Source: an uncultured Clostridia bacterium (lineage in GTDB: Bacteria > Bacillota > Clostridia > Lachnospirales > Lachnospiraceae). From it: 8,376 nucleotides of DNA. The notes below the pieces were generated by a model. The model saw only the letters and a list, made by a program, of their open reading frames with translations. It had not been told where the DNA came from and made no database searches. The DNA is taken from contig CAMOHF010000038.1 of assembly GCA_946614685.1 (NCBI GenBank), positions 1-8,376 on the forward strand, given 5' to 3'. Shown in pieces: positions 5,629-8,376 of the stretch (position 1 is the stretch's first letter; each line of letters opens with the position of its first letter). Position numbers and translations under genes: made by a program.

Positions 5629-6519
5629 ATGAAGATCATAGATATCTTAAACCAGCACACCATGTCCCTCTCATTCGAGGTTTTTCCGCCCAAGAAAGAA
5701 GACGCATTTGACAGTGTCAAGGAGGCGACCGAGGAGATTGCCGGATACCATCCCGCCTTTATGAGCGTAACCTACGGTGCCGGCGGCGGTACCAGCAGAT
5801 ACACTCTGGACATCGCCAAGAATATCAACGACCGCTTCGGTGTCCCGACCTTAGCACACCTGACCTGCGTATCTTCCGACAGAAAAACCGTGAAGGATCA
5901 GATTGCCGCGATCAAGGATGCGGGAATCAGAAATGTCATGGCCCTTCGCGGTGACTTGACGCCCGAGCTTGAGGCCACCGACAGAAGCAAGTGGGACTAT
6001 CGCTATGCTGTGGAGCTGATCCGAGAATTAAAGGAAAGTGACTGTGACTTCTGCATCGGTGCGGCATGCTACCCCGAGGTGCATCCCGAAAGCGCCAACC
6101 AGAAGGAAGACCTACAGCACTTAAAAGAGAAGGTGGACGCAGGCGCTGATTTCTTGACCACACAGATGGTATTCGACAACAATCTGTTTTTTAACTTCTT
6201 ATACAAGCTCCGTGAGACAGGCGTGACCGTACCGGTACTTCCCGGCATCATGCCCATCACCAACGCCAGACAGGTAGAGCGGGCCATCAAGCTCTCCGGT
6301 TCTTTCATGCCGCAGCGATTCAAGAGCATCGTTGACTACTTCGGCTCCGATCCGGAATCCATGAAGCAGGCTGGTATCGCCTACGCTACGGATCAGATCA
6401 TCGATCTCTATGCGAATGGCATCACAAATGTACATGTATATTCCATGAACAAACCCGATGTGGCGAAAGCCATTTTAGACAACCTTTCGGCAATTTTAGG
6501 AAAGGATTTCAACCGATGA
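5629..6519 (+). CDS. metF: 5,10-methylenetetrahydrofolate reductase
   Basis: Reduces 5,10-methylene-THF to 5-methyl-THF, the methyl donor for methionine synthase. The enzyme is a cytoplasmic FAD-binding TIM barrel. The 296-residue length equals that of bacterial MetF. Visible motifs are SFEVFPPK with the conserved Glu17 (Glu28 position of the E. coli enzyme), the glycine-rich SVTYGAGGG, ALRGDL with Asp109 (Asp120 position, flavin site), the ACYPEVHPES segment and TQMVFDN. The start at 5629 follows an AAAAGGAA site. An upstream extension in the same frame begins before the predicted promoter and is rejected. The stop overlaps the next ATG as ATGA, so the activation protein is translated in coupling. 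Clostridial MetF enzymes of this size may use partners other than NADH, and nothing here settles the electron donor. Confidence 0.95.
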   Translation: MKIIDILNQHTMSLSFEVFPPKKEDAFDSVKEATEEIAGYHPAFMSVTYGAGGGTSRYTLDIAKNINDRFGVPTLAHLTCVSSDRKTVKDQIAAIKDAGIRNVMALRGDLTPELEATDRSKWDYRYAVELIRELKESDCDFCIGAACYPEVHPESANQKEDLQHLKEKVDAGADFLTTQMVFDNNLFFNFLYKLRETGVTVPVLPGIMPITNARQVERAIKLSGSFMPQRFKSIVDYFGSDPESMKQAGIAYATDQIIDLYANGITNVHVYSMNKPDVAKAILDNLSAILGKDFNR

Positions 6520-7289
6520 TACATCTTGACGACTTATATCTCTCAGATCGTCAAACTGCATTTTACACCGAATACGACGCTCCTCCCGTCAGACGGGGGG
6601 AGATTCTTCGTTACAGCGGTATTCCCGCATCCTTCCTTGCGCCCACCGACTTAGGCCCGGATGGTTCCATCCTTCGGCTTCTTCGGGAGCGGTGTGCCCG
6701 CTGCGGCAAGGGATGCGATCTTTCTATGAATCAAGGTGCAACCGAGGATTGTCCGACAGACGGAGAAGATTTGGCACTCCGCGACTTGATCGACGAGATG
6801 CTTTCGATTTCCGCACCCCATTTTACCTATCGTATCATGTACCGACTGCTACGTCTCGACGGAGCCTGCGACAATCCGCAGGTGCGGGACAGACTTCTTC
6901 TGTCAGCCGATTTAAAAAAGAATCTCTCGGGTTGCGACAGCATCCTTTTGTTCGCTGCCACGGTAGGATCCGGCATTGACCGTTTCATCCGCAGATTTGA
7001 GCACACCGAACCCGCGAAAGCCCTGATCCTGCAGGCTGTCGGCGCAGAAAGAGTCGAAAGCCTCTGCGACAGGTTTAACAGCGACGTAACGAATGCGGCC
7101 ACGGCAATCGGTCGAAAGACACATCCCCGTTTTTCACCGGGATACGGTGATCTGCCGCTTGACGTCCAGCCTCTGCTTCTTACAATGCTTGACGCAGAGC
7201 GACGGATCGGGATCACGCTCGGCAGCAACCTGCTGATGTCTCCGTCCAAATCCGTGACCGCGTTGATCGGACTTGAGACATCCAACTAA
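6516..7289 (+). CDS. Stand-alone MetH activation-domain protein with a cysteine insertion
   Basis: A 257-residue protein matching the AdoMet-binding reactivation domain that is the C-terminus of E. coli MetH but is a separate gene in many Firmicutes and Thermotoga. The domain supports reductive methylation of oxidised cobalamin. Supporting motifs are GEILRYSG near the start, the SAM-site stretch RFSPGYGDLPL (205-215, compare RxxxGYPACPD in E. coli MetH), and the end segment IGITLGSNLLMSPSKSVTALIG, typical of the family. Between GEILRYSG and the LIDEML helix, where I expect a short link, there are about 45 extra residues carrying Cys60, Cys63, Cys67 and Cys79 (C-x2-C-x3-C-x11-C), suggestive of a zinc or iron-sulfur site. 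Its place between metF and metH, with the ATGA overlap on the metF side, fits delivery of reactivation to the MetH encoded next. Confidence 0.87.
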   Translation: MIHLDDLYLSDRQTAFYTEYDAPPVRRGEILRYSGIPASFLAPTDLGPDGSILRLLRERCARCGKGCDLSMNQGATEDCPTDGEDLALRDLIDEMLSISAPHFTYRIMYRLLRLDGACDNPQVRDRLLLSADLKKNLSGCDSILLFAATVGSGIDRFIRRFEHTEPAKALILQAVGAERVESLCDRFNSDVTNAATAIGRKTHPRFSPGYGDLPLDVQPLLLTMLDAERRIGITLGSNLLMSPSKSVTALIGLETSN

Positions 7290-7301
7290 GGAGGAATCAT
7301 C

Positions 7302-8376
7302 ATGAACATCTTGGAATATATGAAAGACCATTTTGTATTTTTGGACGGCGGTATGGGTACCCTCCTGCAGGAAGCGGGTCTTGTTCCCGGCGAATACCCC
7401 GAGCGATGGAACATGTCCCATCCCGATGTCATCCAAAGGATCCACAGATCCTACTATGACGCCGGCACCAACGTTGTATTAACGAACACCTTTGGTGCCA
7501 ACTGCCTCAAGTTTGAAGATGATGAGCTTGCTGAGATCGTCTCCGCAGCTTACGCAAATGCGGACGCCGCGAGAAAAACTTCCACCCGGGAAGGCGAGAA
7601 ATTCGTAGCCTTAGACATCGGACCCCTGGGCCGACTCCTTGCGCCCTACGGTGATCTGGAATTTGAAGATGCCGTCGCCGCTTATGCCAAGACCATCCGT
7701 CTCGGCGTTGCCGCAGGCGTAGATCTGATCTTTATCGAGACCATGAACGACAGCTACGACACCAAAGCCGCACTGCTTGCCGCCAAGGAAAACAGTGATC
7801 TTCCGGTCTTTGTTTCCAACGCCTACGGAAGCGACGGAAAGCTGATGACGGGCGCTCGTCCCGCTGCTATGGTTGCCATGCTTGAGGGCATGCACGCGGA
7901 TGCCATCGGCGCCAATTGTTCCCTGGGACCCAAGCAGCTGATCGATGTCATGAAGGAGTATCTCGCATACGCCTCCGTACCCGTTTTGATCAAGCCGAAT
8001 GCGGGACTTCCCCGAAGCGAAGACGGCAAGACCGTCTACGATGTGCTCCCGGAGGAATTTGCCGAGGACATCAAGGAGCTTCTTACGCTCGGTGTACGCG
8101 TCACCGGCGGATGTTGCGGCACCACCCCGGATTATATCCGCGCCGTTACGGATATGGCACAGGAACTGACGCCTGTTCCCGTAACCGACAAGGGCAGATC
8201 ACTGATCTCTTCCTACACGAAGGTTGTGGAATTCGGCCGGGATCCCATCCTGATCGGCGAACGCATCAACCCCACCGGAAAGAAAAGATTCAAGGAAGCC
8301 CTTCGGTCCAATGATATCGACTATATCCTCGGTGAAGGCTTAAAACAGCAGGATGCCGGCGTTCAGGTACTTGACG
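7302..8376 (+). CDS. metH: Cobalamin-dependent methionine synthase, 5' part
   Basis: The first 358 residues of the enzyme that transfers methyl from 5-methyl-THF through cobalamin to homocysteine. The window end cuts the gene. The homocysteine-binding barrel is complete: DGGMGTLLQ near the start, TNTFGAN, GANCSLGP with zinc ligand Cys206, and TGGCCGTTP with ligands Cys271 and Cys272. These positions agree closely with those of Thermotoga MetH. After a linker, GERINPTGKKRFKEAL (from about residue 322) begins the pterin-binding (methyl-THF) domain. The cobalamin domains should follow beyond the window. The reactivation domain is likely absent because it is encoded separately upstream. AAGGAGG (7288-7294) lies seven bases before the ATG and overlaps the stop of the previous gene. 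Confidence 0.96.
   Translation, partial: MNILEYMKDHFVFLDGGMGTLLQEAGLVPGEYPERWNMSHPDVIQRIHRSYYDAGTNVVLTNTFGANCLKFEDDELAEIVSAAYANADAARKTSTREGEKFVALDIGPLGRLLAPYGDLEFEDAVAAYAKTIRLGVAAGVDLIFIETMNDSYDTKAALLAAKENSDLPVFVSNAYGSDGKLMTGARPAAMVAMLEGMHADAIGANCSLGPKQLIDVMKEYLAYASVPVLIKPNAGLPRSEDGKTVYDVLPEEFAEDIKELLTLGVRVTGGCCGTTPDYIRAVTDMAQELTPVPVTDKGRSLISSYTKVVEFGRDPILIGERINPTGKKRFKEALRSNDIDYILGEGLKQQDAGVQVLD

Overview
The window reads as chromosomal DNA of a Gram-positive Firmicute, most likely a Clostridia/Lachnospiraceae-type organism. Three things point that way: strong AGGAGG-type ribosome binding sites, sigma-A-like TTGACA/TATAAT promoters, and a metF / free-standing MetH-activation protein / metH gene order. 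The assignment comes from protein character and gene order only. No RNA gene, insertion sequence, phage gene or CRISPR array is visible.

Left region (about 1-2545), minus strand: a two-gene unit. It encodes an uncharacterised four-helix membrane protein (start 2419) and, overlapping it by 11 bases, a membrane-anchored family 3 beta-N-acetylhexosaminidase (NagZ-like) that probably acts on peptidoglycan muropeptides outside the membrane. A 10-base tandem repeat runs across the end of the glycosidase gene. Divergently transcribed from this unit is an AraC-family regulator (2546-3286). The two promoters are back to back and their -35 hexamers occupy almost the same bases.

Middle region (3301-5488), minus strand: a compact operon with an ABC-type divalent-metal (probably zinc) importer ATPase, its ABC-3 family permease, and a small lipoprotein that is not a recognisable metal-binding solute-binding protein. 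It begins at a near-consensus promoter. A perfect 17-base palindrome of Fur/Zur layout covers the predicted transcription start. It ends at a 12-bp hairpin terminator shared with the AraC gene coming from the other side.

Right region (5629-8376), plus strand: a methionine/one-carbon operon with metF (methylenetetrahydrofolate reductase), a separate MetH reactivation-domain protein, and the start of metH (cobalamin-dependent methionine synthase, cut by the window end). MetF makes 5-methyl-THF, MetH uses it to methylate homocysteine, and the activation protein should restore MetH when its cobalamin is oxidised. The activation protein carries an apparent cysteine-bearing insertion (C-x2-C-x3-C-x11-C). 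The metal operon and the methionine operon diverge from a 140-base intergenic region. MetH itself needs zinc, so the neighbourhood may be functionally meaningful.

Nothing here is a clear new defence or mobile system. The most unusual elements are the cysteine insertion in the activation protein, the lipoprotein in the metal operon, the Zur-like operator, and the membrane protein/NagZ/AraC island.
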